DNA from: Anaerolineaceae bacterium
GTDB taxonomy: Bacteria; Chloroflexota; Anaerolineae; Promineifilales; Promineifilaceae
DNA: 64,000 bases
Direction: 5' to 3'
Assembly (NCBI GenBank): GCA_002699125.1
Contig: PABI01000086.1
Coordinates: forward strand, 1 to 64,000
Part shown: positions 8,120-16,662 of the stretch, piece after piece
Numbering within the stretch: position 1 is the stretch's first letter
Layout: the number at the start of each line of letters is the position of its first letter
The notes under the pieces: model-generated
What the model saw: the letters and a program-made list of their open reading frames with translations, nothing else
Database searches by the model: none
What the model was told of the DNA's origin: nothing
Position numbers and translations under genes: made by a program

Positions 8120-10246
8120 TTACGATAACGTCACCCAGGCCAGGCCAATCCGCCCCCGATCAGCATCGATTGAGTCAATGGCCACGGTGAGGATGTCGCC
8201 CACGGTAAGGGATTCGCTGCGTGGAATTTGGCTGCGGTGCAGCAGGCCATCTTGCTTCACGCCAATGTCAATAAACGCGCCAAAATCGACCACGTTGCGC
8301 ACCGTGCCCTTGAGCTGCATGCCCGGCTTGAGATCGCTGAGCGAGAGCACATCGCTGCGCAGAATGGGCTTGGGCAAATCTTCGCGCGGGTCGCGGCCCG
8401 GCCGCACCAGCTGTTCCAAGATGTCATTCAGAGTGGGAACGCCCGTGTTGAGCTGCTGGGCCAACTCGGCGACTGGTGGCAGTTGTTTTAGGGCGTTGTG
8501 GCGTTCGGCCGGGGGGATGCTGGGTTTAACGCTGGCTTTTTTGAGAACGGCCGTTGCCACCCCGTAGCTCTCGGGATGAATAGCGCTGGCATCCAGCGGA
8601 TTGTCCCCATCCCGCACGCGCAAAAAGCCCGCCGACTGCTCAAACGCCTTGGGACCCAGACCGGACACTTCTTTGAGGGTAGAACGGTTGGGGAAACGGC
8701 CGTTTTCCTCCCGGTACGCCACAATATTTTCCGCCAGCTTGGGGCCAATCCCCGCCACGTGCGTCAGCAGCGCCGGCGAGGCTGTGTTCACGTCTACCCC
8801 TACCTGGTTCACCACCGATTCCACCACGCCATCCAGCGATTCAGACAGCTGTTTCTGGTTCACGTCATGCTGGTACAATCCCACACCAATCGACTTGGGA
8901 TCGATTTTCACCAGTTCGGCCAGCGGATCTTGCGCCCGGCGGGCAATCGAAACGGCACCGCGCAGCGTCACGTCCAGCTCGGGCAGCTCTGCCTTGGCCA
9001 GCGGGCTGGCGCTGTACACGCTGGCCCCTGCCTCGTTGACGATGAGGTAATGGACGCTGTCCATCTGCCGCGTGAGTTCGGCTACCAACTGTTCAGTCTC
9101 TCGTGAGGCGGTGCCGTTGCCAATCGTGATCAGGCTGATGTTGTATTTTTGTACCAGGGCGGCCAGCGTTTTCAGCGCGTCATCTCGCTTATTTTGTGGT
9201 TGATGGGGGTAAACGGCCGTTGTTGCCAAAACTTTGCCCGTGGCATCCACTACCGCCACTTTGCAGCCAGTGCGGTAAGCCGGATCAATGCCCATGACGG
9301 TGTGCCCGGCCAGCGGCGGCTGGTTGAGCAAGCCGCGCATATTTTCGGCAAACACCTGGATGGCGTGGGCTTCAGCCTGTTCGGTTAGCGTGCGTCGCAC
9401 GTCCCGCTCGATGGCGGGGACGAGCAGCCGCTTGGCGGCATCTTCCATGGCCAATTGCAGTTGTTCGGCCAGGGGCGAGCGGCGGTCGGTGCGGTAGCTG
9501 GTGCGGATAGCTAAAATCCAGTCCCGCTCGGCAATGTCCACGCTGACGCGCAAAATCTTCTCGGCCTCGCCCCGGTTTATGGCTAATACCTGATGCGGCC
9601 GTAAGCGATCAACCCGCAGCTCAAAGTCGTAGTACAGCTTGTAAACGGTCCGTTCGTCAACGGCATCTTTAATTTTTTCACTGCGCAGCTGGCCAAACTG
9701 GAATGCTTTGTCGCGCAGGGTCTGGCGCACCTGGGGTGTGTCGCTCATTGTCTCAGCGACGATGTCCCGCGCACCGGCCAGGGCGTCCTCGGCTGTAGGC
9801 ACTTCTTCGTTGATGAACGGGGCGGCAATTTGCACGGCCGTTTGCCGACTTACCAATTGTCCCAGAATCAACTCCGCCAATGGCTCCAGCCCTTTTTCGC
9901 GTGCCATCGTTGCCCGCGTGCGCCGCTTCGGTTTGTACGGTTGGTACAAATCTTCTAGCTCGGTCATCGTGCTGGCAGCGTTAATGGCTGCTTCCAGTTC
10001 CGGGGTCAGCTTTTCCTGGCTGGCGATGGAATCTAGAATGGTTCTGCGCCGCTCGTCCAGGGCGCGCAGCTTGCTCACCTGGTCATTGATCTGGCGGATT
10101 TGCTCTTCATCCAGGCTGCCGGTGGCCTCTTTACGGTAGCGAGCGATGAAAGGAATGGTGTTGCCGTCGTCGAGGAGGGTGATAACGGCCGTTACCTGCG
10201 ACGGCTTCACGTTTAAATCTTGGGCAATATGTTTGTCGTAATTCAT
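8120..10246 (-). CDS. tex: Tex-family RNA-binding transcription accessory protein
   Basis: Cytoplasmic Tex protein of 708 residues. Domain order seen: N-terminal Tex helical domain (SQVTAVITLLDDGNTIPFIARYRKEATGSLDE split here as a typical opening), RNase-H-like YqgF domain (MGIDPAYRTGCKVAVVD), helix-hairpin-helix region (VNTASPALLTHVAGIGPKLA), and a C-terminal S1 RNA-binding domain (GTVRNVVDFGAFIDIGVKQDG). Length and order match the family. The ATG at 10246 is chosen over a GTG four codons upstream because AGGTGG lies at proper distance. It stands alone on the minus strand, diverging from the iron regulator gene. Confidence 0.94.
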   Translation of the reverse strand: MNYDKHIAQDLNVKPSQVTAVITLLDDGNTIPFIARYRKEATGSLDEEQIRQINDQVSKLRALDERRRTILDSIASQEKLTPELEAAINAASTMTELEDLYQPYKPKRRTRATMAREKGLEPLAELILGQLVSRQTAVQIAAPFINEEVPTAEDALAGARDIVAETMSDTPQVRQTLRDKAFQFGQLRSEKIKDAVDERTVYKLYYDFELRVDRLRPHQVLAINRGEAEKILRVSVDIAERDWILAIRTSYRTDRRSPLAEQLQLAMEDAAKRLLVPAIERDVRRTLTEQAEAHAIQVFAENMRGLLNQPPLAGHTVMGIDPAYRTGCKVAVVDATGKVLATTAVYPHQPQNKRDDALKTLAALVQKYNISLITIGNGTASRETEQLVAELTRQMDSVHYLIVNEAGASVYSASPLAKAELPELDVTLRGAVSIARRAQDPLAELVKIDPKSIGVGLYQHDVNQKQLSESLDGVVESVVNQVGVDVNTASPALLTHVAGIGPKLAENIVAYREENGRFPNRSTLKEVSGLGPKAFEQSAGFLRVRDGDNPLDASAIHPESYGVATAVLKKASVKPSIPPAERHNALKQLPPVAELAQQLNTGVPTLNDILEQLVRPGRDPREDLPKPILRSDVLSLSDLKPGMQLKGTVRNVVDFGAFIDIGVKQDGLLHRSQIPRSESLTVGDILTVAIDSIDADRGRIGLAWVTLS

Positions 10247-10402
10247 TGGCTTATCCACCTGTTTTTTGAGCGATCATAGCACGGTTTAACGTGAAAGGTG
10301 AACCGATCATTTGCGTGCCAAATCTGGCGTTTTGGCTGCGCAATTTGTTTTGTGACATTTGTCACGAAAGTTCCCTAACATTGCTCGTACTGTTTTTTTG
10401 CT

Positions 10403-10437
10403 GGTAAGGCTACCATTATTTATAAGGTAACCCTTAT
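10403..10437. promoter_or_regulatory. Probable metal-regulator operator upstream of the dtxR-type gene
   Basis: Two dyads lie 22-57 bases before the regulator start: GGTA-AGGC-TACC at 10403-10414 and ATAAGG-TAAC-CCTTAT at 10422-10437. Such AGG...CCT dyads resemble DtxR-family sites. Autoregulation by the gene product is inference. Confidence 0.5.
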
Positions 10438-10459
10438 TTCTAAGGACAGGTGAACCATT

Positions 10460-11125
10460 ATGCGTACCCAATCCACCAGCAATGAAACGGTTGAGATGTA
10501 TCTCAAAACCATCGCTGAACTCAGCGACGGCGGTGCGCCCGTGATTATTGCCCGGATTGCCGAACGGCTGGGCATTTCGCCCGTGTCGGCCAACGAGATG
10601 ATGAAGCGGTTGGGGGAACAGGGTTTTGTGGAGCACGTGCGCTACAAAGGGGTGACGTTGACGAAAAACGGCCGTTACATTGCCCATAACGTCATGCGGC
10701 GGCAGCGGCTGTGGGAACGTTTTCTGGTCGATCACCTCAAACTGGAATGGTCCGGTGTGTACGAGATGGCCTGCCGTCTGGAACACGCCACATCCAACGT
10801 GTTGGCCGAAGCGCTTTCAGCCTACCTGGGACACCCTACCGTGTGCCCGCATGGCAGCCCCATCCCCAACAGCGATGGCACACTGCCAGTTATCACCACC
10901 CGGCCGTTAACGGCCTTGCGTGTCGGTGAGAAAGGCTTCATCCACAGCATCCAGCCGACCACCACCGACATTTACGCCTACCTGAACCGGCACCAAATTT
11001 TGCCCAACCGGGATTTTACCGTAACCGAAATTGCCCCGATGGAAGGGCCGATTACGCTCAACATGGCCAGCGGCAAGGTGGCCTTGGGCCGTCCCATGGC
11101 CGAACTGGTCTGGGTAAGTAGCTGA
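10460..11125 (+). CDS. DtxR/MntR-family metal-dependent regulator
   Basis: Iron- or manganese-responsive repressor of 221 residues. Residues 1-65 form a winged helix (IARIAERLGISPVSANEMMKRL), the middle holds the metal-binding and dimer region (MRRQRLWERFLVDHL, YEMACRLEHATSN, HGSPIP with typical His/Cys/Glu ligands), and residues about 145-221 form a FeoA-like SH3 domain. It is directly followed by feoA, feoA, feoB and a feoC-like gene, so ferrous iron uptake is the likely target. Dyads in its own upstream region suggest autoregulation. The ATG at 10460 follows AGGACAGGTG. Confidence 0.9.
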   Translation: MRTQSTSNETVEMYLKTIAELSDGGAPVIIARIAERLGISPVSANEMMKRLGEQGFVEHVRYKGVTLTKNGRYIAHNVMRRQRLWERFLVDHLKLEWSGVYEMACRLEHATSNVLAEALSAYLGHPTVCPHGSPIPNSDGTLPVITTRPLTALRVGEKGFIHSIQPTTTDIYAYLNRHQILPNRDFTVTEIAPMEGPITLNMASGKVALGRPMAELVWVSS

Positions 11126-11139
11126 AAATGAATCTATCA

Positions 11140-11222
11140 AAAAGAGCTAACGCAGAGACACGGAGGCGCAGAGAAATGACTCAAAAATCTGCGTAAATCT
11201 GCGGAATCTGTGGATTTTTTTG
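11140..11222. repeat. Iterated intergenic repeat before feoA
   Basis: AACGCAGAGACACGGAGGCG followed by AATCTGCGTAAATCTGCGGA and ATCTGTGGATTTTT. The first word recurs in other gaps (19061, 26968) and the second recurs upstream of the dynamin-like gene (46868-46920). Confidence 0.65.
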
Positions 11223-11239
11223 AAGGAGTAGCAAGAAGT

Positions 11240-11476
11240 ATGGACGAGGCAAAAACTACATTAGATCAATTAACACCAGGCCAGTCGGCCAAGGTGAAGA
11301 AAGTGGGTGGCAAGGGCGCGGTGCGCCGCCGCCTGATGGACATGGGCATCACCAGCGGAATCGAGATTGCCGTGGTGAAGGCGTCGCCGTTGGGTGACCC
11401 GGTAGATTATTTGGTGCGTGGCTATCATCTTTCGCTGCGCAAAGCGGAAGCGCAAATGATTGAGGTGGTTTTGTAA
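11240..11476 (+). CDS. feoA: FeoA-domain protein
   Basis: Small cytoplasmic SH3-like protein of 78 residues that assists FeoB. The motif RRRLMDMGITSGIEIAVVKASPLGDP is the FeoA core. The ATG at 11240 is favoured over one at 11210 because the frame before it is read from a repeat tract and because AAGGAGTAGCAAGAAG lies just upstream. It abuts a second feoA-like gene with no spacing. Confidence 0.9.
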   Translation: MDEAKTTLDQLTPGQSAKVKKVGGKGAVRRRLMDMGITSGIEIAVVKASPLGDPVDYLVRGYHLSLRKAEAQMIEVVL

Positions 11477-11773
11477 ATGGACAACGAAATGGACATTGCC
11501 CTCATGCCTAAAACGGCCCTCCAAGGACCAGCCATGCCGTTAAGCATGGTAAACCGTGGTGAAGTCGTGGTGGTAAAACAGGTGAAAGGCTGCCGCACTG
11601 TACGGCAGCGCCTGATGGATCTGGGGCTGAATCCCGGCGCGCAGGTTCAGGTGTTGAAAAATGAGATATCTGGCCCATTGATCATTGCCGTGAAGGGAGA
11701 CGGCCGTCTCGCCCTTGGACGCGGTATGACTCACCATATTTTAGTAATGGCCGTTCCCGGCGGAAAAGAGTAA
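11477..11773 (+). CDS. feoA: Second FeoA-domain protein
   Basis: 98 residues, with the FeoA core [25 protein letters not shown] in the C-terminal two thirds and a 25-residue extension in front. It begins on the base after the first feoA stop and precedes feoB by 23 bases. Two separate FeoA proteins before FeoB are seen in many Chloroflexota and Firmicutes; whether they form a heteromer is not known from sequence. Confidence 0.9.
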   Translation: MDNEMDIALMPKTALQGPAMPLSMVNRGEVVVVKQVKGCRTVRQRLMDLGLNPGAQVQVLKNEISGPLIIAVKGDGRLALGRGMTHHILVMAVPGGKE

Positions 11774-11796
11774 GCATTTTTGAAGAGAGGTCCCGC

Positions 11797-14052
11797 ATGA
11801 CTGTCATGATTGCCCTGGCCGGCAATCCAAATGTCGGCAAAAGCACTATTTTTAACGCCCTCACCGGCTCCCGCCAGCACGTCGGCAACTGGCCTGGCAA
11901 AACCGTAGAAAAGAAAGAAGGTCGCCTGCGCGTCGCCAATGAAGAAATTCTCATCGTCGATTTGCCCGGCGCGTACAGCCTGACGGCGTATTCCATTGAA
12001 GAAATTATTACCCGCGATTTTATTATTAACGAACGGCCAACGGCCGTTGTTGCCGTGGTAGATGCGTCTAACCTGGAGCGCAACCTGTATCTGGTGGCTC
12101 AGGTGTTAGAGCTGGAAACGCCGGTCATCATTGCCCTGAACATGACCGACGTGGCCAACAGCCGCGGCTTGAAGATCGACGCCAGGCGGCTGTCGCAGCG
12201 CATGGGTGGCATTCCGGTCGTGGAGATGGTGGGCAACCGCAGCCTGGGGATGGACCAGCTCAAGCAGGCCATTACCCAGGTAAGCGAACATCCGCCGCAG
12301 GCGCTGCCGCAGGCGCAGTACAAAGGTGTTTTGGGCCAGGAACTGGTGGCCCTGGCGGCCCAGATCGTTGCCAACCCGGCATTAACCGCTTGTTACCAGC
12401 CAAACTGGCTGGCGACCAAACTGCTGGAAAATGACGAAGCCGTCATAGAAGCGATCGAAGCCCAGGGCGAAACCAGCCTGCTGCAAGCCGCCGCTGCCGC
12501 CCAGGAGCGCATCGAGGCCGCCACCGGCGAGGATGCCGAAACGTTGATTGCCGACCAGCGCTACACGTTTATTGGCACGTTGGTGGAGTCGGTGTTGGAA
12601 CGGCCGTCGCAATCCATCCTCACTACCTCTGACAAAATCGACGAAATTGTCACCCACCGCATTTGGGGCCTGCCCATCTTTTTGCTGATGATGTGGCTTG
12701 TCTTCCAATTTACGGCCAACGTTAGCGCCCCATTTTTGGATTGGGTCGATGGCTTTATGAACGGAACCGTGTACGGCTGGGGCGGTGCGCTCATGGCTGC
12801 ATTGGGTTTGGGCGACACCTGGCTGGCCGCCCTGATCACGGATGGCATTATCGCCGGCGTGGGCGGCGTGCTGGTGTTTGTGCCGGTCCTGCTCTTCCTC
12901 TACTTTGCCCTGGCCGTACTGGAAGATTCCGGCTACATGGCCCGTGCCGCCTTTGTGATGGACCGCGTCATGCGCTGGATGGGGCTGCACGGCAAAAGCT
13001 TCCTGCCGCTCATCGTGGGGTTCGGCTGCACGGTTCCGGCCGTTTACGCCACGCGCACCCTGGAAAATGAAAAAGACCGCAAGCTCACCGGCTTTTTGGC
13101 CACCTTTATGAGCTGTGGCGCGCGTCTGCCTGTTTACGTGGTGTTTGGTGCCGCCTTTTTTGGCACCGCCTCGGGCAACCTCATCTTTGCCATGTACCTG
13201 GTAGGCATCGGTGTGGCCCTGGCTACTGGCTTTGCCCTCAAGCACACGGTGTACAAGGGCCAGCCGCCGGCACCGTTTGTGATGGAACTGCCACCGTACC
13301 GTGCGCCACGGCCGCGTGATGTGTGGCGGCAAATGTGGGAACGGGTGCAGGGCTTTTTGATCAAAGCCAGCACCGTTATTTTGGCGGTATCCACCGTTTT
13401 ATGGCTGCTGATGGCCATTCCTGGCCGGGCCAATGTGGGGTCTTTTAACGACGTCGCCGCGGAAGACAGCCTGTTTGCCGTGGTCAGTGGCGGCATTGCA
13501 CCCATTTTCCGGCCAGCTGGGTTTGGCAGTTGGGAGGCGTCTGGCTCGCTGCTGACGGGCTTTATGGCTAAAGAAGTGGTGGTGGGCACGATGAACCAGA
13601 TTTACATCGGTGAAGAGGTAGCGAATGACGCTGCTGAAGCAACCACTTTTGGCGAGGAAGTAGGGAGTGCGCTGTTGGGTTTTGGCGAAGCGGCCGTTCT
13701 CACCGTGCAAGAAGTGCTCAACATCGCCCCGCGCACCATCAACCTGCTGCCGGGCATCGAAATTGGCGAATTTAACTTCTTTGGCACCGAAGAGACAGTA
13801 GAAGATAACACCCGCCTGGAAGCGGCGCTCATTGGCTCATTTACGCGGTCAGCCGGATCGGCTGAATTGGGTGCGTTGGCGGCGGTGGCGTTTAACGTTT
13901 TTGTGCTGCTGTACGTGCCGTGTATGGTGGCCGTGGCCGCCATGCGGCAGGAGTTTGGCAGCCGCTGGACCTGGGCGCAGATTGGCTACACGCTGGGGCT
14001 GGCCTGGGTTGCGGCCGTTGTTGTCTTCCAGGTTGGCAAATTGTTCATCTAA
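11797..14052 (+). CDS. feoB: Ferrous iron transporter FeoB
   Basis: Inner-membrane Fe(II) transporter of 751 residues. The N-terminal G domain has G1 GNPNVGKST (9-17), G3 DLPGAYSLT (55) and G4 NMTD (about 115). A spacer helical domain follows, then the polytopic core with two Gate motifs ([17 protein letters not shown] with GFGCTVPAV, and later [15 protein letters not shown]). The C-terminus ends with a TM segment. The G domain start follows GAGAGGTCCCGC. About 110 residues between the second gate and the final helices form a soluble insertion typical of longer FeoB forms. Confidence 0.96.
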   Translation: MTVMIALAGNPNVGKSTIFNALTGSRQHVGNWPGKTVEKKEGRLRVANEEILIVDLPGAYSLTAYSIEEIITRDFIINERPTAVVAVVDASNLERNLYLVAQVLELETPVIIALNMTDVANSRGLKIDARRLSQRMGGIPVVEMVGNRSLGMDQLKQAITQVSEHPPQALPQAQYKGVLGQELVALAAQIVANPALTACYQPNWLATKLLENDEAVIEAIEAQGETSLLQAAAAAQERIEAATGEDAETLIADQRYTFIGTLVESVLERPSQSILTTSDKIDEIVTHRIWGLPIFLLMMWLVFQFTANVSAPFLDWVDGFMNGTVYGWGGALMAALGLGDTWLAALITDGIIAGVGGVLVFVPVLLFLYFALAVLEDSGYMARAAFVMDRVMRWMGLHGKSFLPLIVGFGCTVPAVYATRTLENEKDRKLTGFLATFMSCGARLPVYVVFGAAFFGTASGNLIFAMYLVGIGVALATGFALKHTVYKGQPPAPFVMELPPYRAPRPRDVWRQMWERVQGFLIKASTVILAVSTVLWLLMAIPGRANVGSFNDVAAEDSLFAVVSGGIAPIFRPAGFGSWEASGSLLTGFMAKEVVVGTMNQIYIGEEVANDAAEATTFGEEVGSALLGFGEAAVLTVQEVLNIAPRTINLLPGIEIGEFNFFGTEETVEDNTRLEAALIGSFTRSAGSAELGALAAVAFNVFVLLYVPCMVAVAAMRQEFGSRWTWAQIGYTLGLAWVAAVVVFQVGKLFI

Positions 14053-14065
14053 AAAAGAATGGGTA

Positions 14066-14152
14066 AACGGTGAACGGTAATCCGTAATCCGTAATCCGTA
14101 ATCGGTGATCCGTTTACCGATTACCGACCACCGATTACCGATAACCGAGAAA
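14066..14152. repeat. TAATCCG/ATTACCG iterated hairpin
   Basis: GTAATCCG is repeated four to five times at about 14079-14110, then ATTACCG units follow in the opposite sense at 14114-14148, so a long imperfect hairpin can form. It lies between feoB and the feoC-like gene. Confidence 0.75.
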
Positions 14153-14155
14153 ATT

Positions 14156-14464
14156 ATGACACAAAGTACGCTACGCCAAGTTTTGACCATTTTTGAAACG
14201 GCCGCAGCCCCCCTCTCCCTGCCCAAAATTGCCCGCGAGCTGGACGTATCGCCAGAGCGGCTGGAAGGGATGATCCAGCATTGGGTGCGCAGAGGCAAAA
14301 TTCGCGAAAGCAGCGCGCTGACGGAATGCGGCAGCTGCGGCCACGGCAGCGCCTGTCCCTTTGTGCTGGCCCTGCCACGCACTTATGAACTGATTACCGA
14401 CGACAAAACAATTCCGCTTAACACAATTGGCCTCACCTGCCCCCAAGCTACAAACAAGAATTAA
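14156..14464 (+). CDS. FeoC-like winged-helix protein with Cys cluster
   Basis: 102 residues. The N-terminal 50 residues form a winged helix (PLSLPKIARELDVSPERLEGMIQHWVRRGKI) and are followed by CGSCGHGSAC, a closely spaced Cys group like the iron-sulfur or zinc site of FeoC. Position at the end of the feo operon supports this. FeoC is thought to control FeoB stability or feo transcription. The ATG at 14156 is used; upstream codons are read from a repeat. The C-terminal 45 residues are not recognised. Confidence 0.8.
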   Translation: MTQSTLRQVLTIFETAAAPLSLPKIARELDVSPERLEGMIQHWVRRGKIRESSALTECGSCGHGSACPFVLALPRTYELITDDKTIPLNTIGLTCPQATNKN

Positions 14465-14545
14465 TTTTGCCACAGAGAGCACAGGGGATTAAGAGAAAAA
14501 TCTCGAAAAGCTCTGTGCTCTCTGCTCCTGTACGATTCCCACAGA
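14465..14545. repeat. CACAGAGAGCACAG-type iterated hairpin
   Basis: GCCACAGAGAGCACAGGG is answered by AAGCTCTGTGCTCTCTGCTC. The gap lies between converging genes, so it may help transcription end in both directions. A close relative is at 18232-18302. Confidence 0.7.
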
Positions 14546-14571
14546 AACCACAAAAGAAGCTAAAAAAATAC

Positions 14572-15471
14572 TCAGTTGATCCGTGGCAGTAAATATTTCA
14601 CCACATCCGCGTCGTGTTGCGGGGTGGGGATATCGGCGAAGAGCTGCCACGTTTCTGTGTGGCTGGCGCTGGCGTTGGGTTCCAGCTGTACCAGCGGGGC
14701 CAGGCTTTCCAGCTCCAGAATGTCGCCGTCGGTATACAACTCGGTGGAGCTGTTGCGGTCGGGGTATGTAGCGTGTGGGCTGTGGGGCGCGAACTGTTTG
14801 AGGAAGAAACGGCCGTCTCTCACATAGCCCAACCATCCCGCCGTATTGTTGCTGCCGATCTTTTGCGGCGTGGCGGCGTTGGGGTCTTGTCGCAGCAAAA
14901 TATACTGCTCGCCCCAGGTCCAGCGCGGGTCGCCCATGTCGGTATATGCCCAGGTGATGAGGTGGCCGTTTGGTAACAGGTTGTCGGCGTGGCTGCCACG
15001 TGGGGGGAGGGGAAGGACGGCCGTTCCTCCCGGAGCCATCACTGAAAGTGCCCAGGGAGCCAGTTCTACCGCCCACGGATTTTGGTTCTGTACCGTGTGG
15101 GTTACCGTCACTTTAGCTGCATTGGGATCGAGGGCGACGTCCAGGATTTTTTGCATTCGTGTCGTTGTTTCGATTGGGGCGATGAAGCGGATAAATGTAC
15201 CGTGATCTTCCACGGTGACCGGGTTATTGTCTGGGTAATAGGTGCGCGGCATTTGCTCCGGAGCCAGCCAGAAGCGGTGGCCACCGTAGTTTTGCCACTC
15301 GGTGTCGCCGGCACGTCCCAGTTGGCTGGGGAAGGTGGCAAAGACGTTTTCATCGTTCACAAAGCCTAAATGGATAATGCGTGGGCCGACATCGGCCGTG
15401 ACGACAAGTTCAACTTGTTGGTTGCTAAGCTGGATGCAGTTTTCCCAGCCGTGATAAGGTATCTGTTTCAT
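14572..15471 (-). CDS. Galactose-mutarotase-fold protein (DUF4380-like)
   Basis: 299-residue cytoplasmic protein that reads as an all-beta sugar-binding or aldose-1-epimerase-like fold: LVVTADVGPRIIHLGFVNDENVF, GGHRFWLAPEQ, then VTHTVQNQNPWAVELAPWALSVMAPGG. These fit the DUF4380 group, whose function is unknown. No signal peptide is seen. The start follows GGAGACACC. It is followed downstream by a gap with a repeat hairpin and converges on feoC. Substrate cannot be named. Confidence 0.65.
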   Translation of the reverse strand: MKQIPYHGWENCIQLSNQQVELVVTADVGPRIIHLGFVNDENVFATFPSQLGRAGDTEWQNYGGHRFWLAPEQMPRTYYPDNNPVTVEDHGTFIRFIAPIETTTRMQKILDVALDPNAAKVTVTHTVQNQNPWAVELAPWALSVMAPGGTAVLPLPPRGSHADNLLPNGHLITWAYTDMGDPRWTWGEQYILLRQDPNAATPQKIGSNNTAGWLGYVRDGRFFLKQFAPHSPHATYPDRNSSTELYTDGDILELESLAPLVQLEPNASASHTETWQLFADIPTPQHDADVVKYLLPRIN

Positions 15472-15486
15472 GGTGTCTCCGTAGTA

Positions 15487-15542
15487 AACCTCCCGCAGGT
15501 TTGATCCAGGGCGAGACTCTTAAATGAAACCTGCGGGAGGTT
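15487..15542. repeat. AACCTCCCGCAGG inverted repeat
   Basis: AACCTCCCGCAGGTTT (15487-15502) and AAACCTGCGGGAGGTT (15527-15542) are exact 16-base complements with a 24-base spacer. A degenerate copy is at 23322-23377. It lies between two minus-strand genes and may end the APH-like transcript. Confidence 0.8.
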
Positions 15543-15546
15543 GAGG

Positions 15547-16569
15547 TTAGTCTGGAAAGAAGCTGAGATTGGCCAGGTCAGCCAAATCTGTGGCAGTTGG
15601 TTTGGCGGGCCAACAATTGGCCCGTGCCAGGTAGCGCCGCAGCTGAATATTAATCGGAATGCGGTTTGGCTGCCACTCTTTTATGGGTTTGCCCGACATG
15701 GCCCGATTGGCTCCGGTGTTGAGCAGGAGCAGCAGCCAGAAAATAGGGAAAATGGCCAGGTAATAGTGGACGCGCTCGTTGAAATTGGGATCGATTTTAA
15801 GGCGTTCGGTGGTGTACGGCCGTAAAAAAGCCTCCCACTCTTCATCCGTCAACAAATCTTCCTGGTTCGGGTGGGTGAGCAGATCGGCCACGTCGCGGGC
15901 CGGATCGCGCAGGCCGCAATCTTCCCAATCGACCAGGGCAAGACGGCCGTCCGGCCGCTGAATGACGTTGGCAAAGCGGGGATCGGAGCGGCAAAAGAGC
16001 AGTATGGGATCAGGCAGTTGGGCGAATTCGGTCAAAATGGCGGGCAGTCGTTCGAGTACTCGCCGGCAGTGGGCGGCTCCTGCCAGCCCGGACGGGAAAT
16101 GCTGTGTGGTCCAGGCTTCATAGCGGCTGAGGTAGCTGTGGAACATAGCCGATACATCTTGCATGGTGCGTTCCATGCCCCGTGAGAGCCAGAGGCCGTC
16201 GGGAGGCAGGTTGTTGAGGGTAATCCATAAATCGGCCAGTTGGTGGAGCTGAACGGCCGTTGGCCGGGTGCGGTCCCACATGTCACCTTCCAAGAACTCA
16301 TAAATCACCACCGGGCCAAGCGCCGGATCATAAAAAACGGGCTGCGGGGCGATGTCAAGGAATGCGAGCAGGTTCAGGGCTTCAAATTCGCGCAGCGGAG
16401 CGTTGTCGCGTTCGTCGGTTTTGAGATAATGTTTGGCGATGTAGTGACGGCCGTTGTGCCACACGTCAAATAGTTGATTGCTCTGAAAATTGAGCGGCAT
16501 TCGTTCCTGAATGGATGCTCCTGTGCCCAATGCCTGCGACACAACCTGCTCTGCTAGTTTTGCACCCAT
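15547..16569 (-). CDS. Aminoglycoside-phosphotransferase-family kinase
   Basis: 340-residue APH/choline-kinase-like protein. The N-lobe has VWHNGRHYIAKHY (the Lys) and FEALNLLAFL. The C-lobe has CRSDPRFANVI in place of the usual HGDLHPGNV, so the catalytic Asp and Asn are kept but His-Gly is replaced by Arg-Ser, and LALVDWEDCGLRDPARDVADL is the DFG-equivalent. The start at 16569 is supported by AGGTGG; 14 further codons upstream are open. Substrate unknown: small-molecule kinase is more likely than antibiotic resistance. The C-terminal 70 residues contain a hydrophobic stretch (LAIFPIFWLLLLLN). Confidence 0.75.
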   Translation of the reverse strand: MGAKLAEQVVSQALGTGASIQERMPLNFQSNQLFDVWHNGRHYIAKHYLKTDERDNAPLREFEALNLLAFLDIAPQPVFYDPALGPVVIYEFLEGDMWDRTRPTAVQLHQLADLWITLNNLPPDGLWLSRGMERTMQDVSAMFHSYLSRYEAWTTQHFPSGLAGAAHCRRVLERLPAILTEFAQLPDPILLFCRSDPRFANVIQRPDGRLALVDWEDCGLRDPARDVADLLTHPNQEDLLTDEEWEAFLRPYTTERLKIDPNFNERVHYYLAIFPIFWLLLLLNTGANRAMSGKPIKEWQPNRIPINIQLRRYLARANCWPAKPTATDLADLANLSFFPD

Positions 16570-16662
16570 CTCCACCACCTTAAAACACGCAAGAAACCAA
16601 ATCACCCTCACATGTCATTTCGAACGAAGAGAGAAATGACAAGGTTGGGTGTTTTGCTAGGC

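Noticed and set aside
12382..13332. 316-codon frame opposite feoB
   Set aside because: Antisense shadow, rich in His and Gln from reversed codons; feoB is certain.
14079..14110. Short tandem repeats as possible CRISPR or replication origin iterons
   Set aside because: Units of 7-8 bases without spacers, mirrored into a hairpin and similar to other gene-end tracts; no dnaA or DnaA boxes nearby.
15547..16569. Antibiotic-resistance aminoglycoside kinase
   Set aside because: The HGD motif is changed to RSD and no resistance context exists; kept as a general APH-fold kinase.
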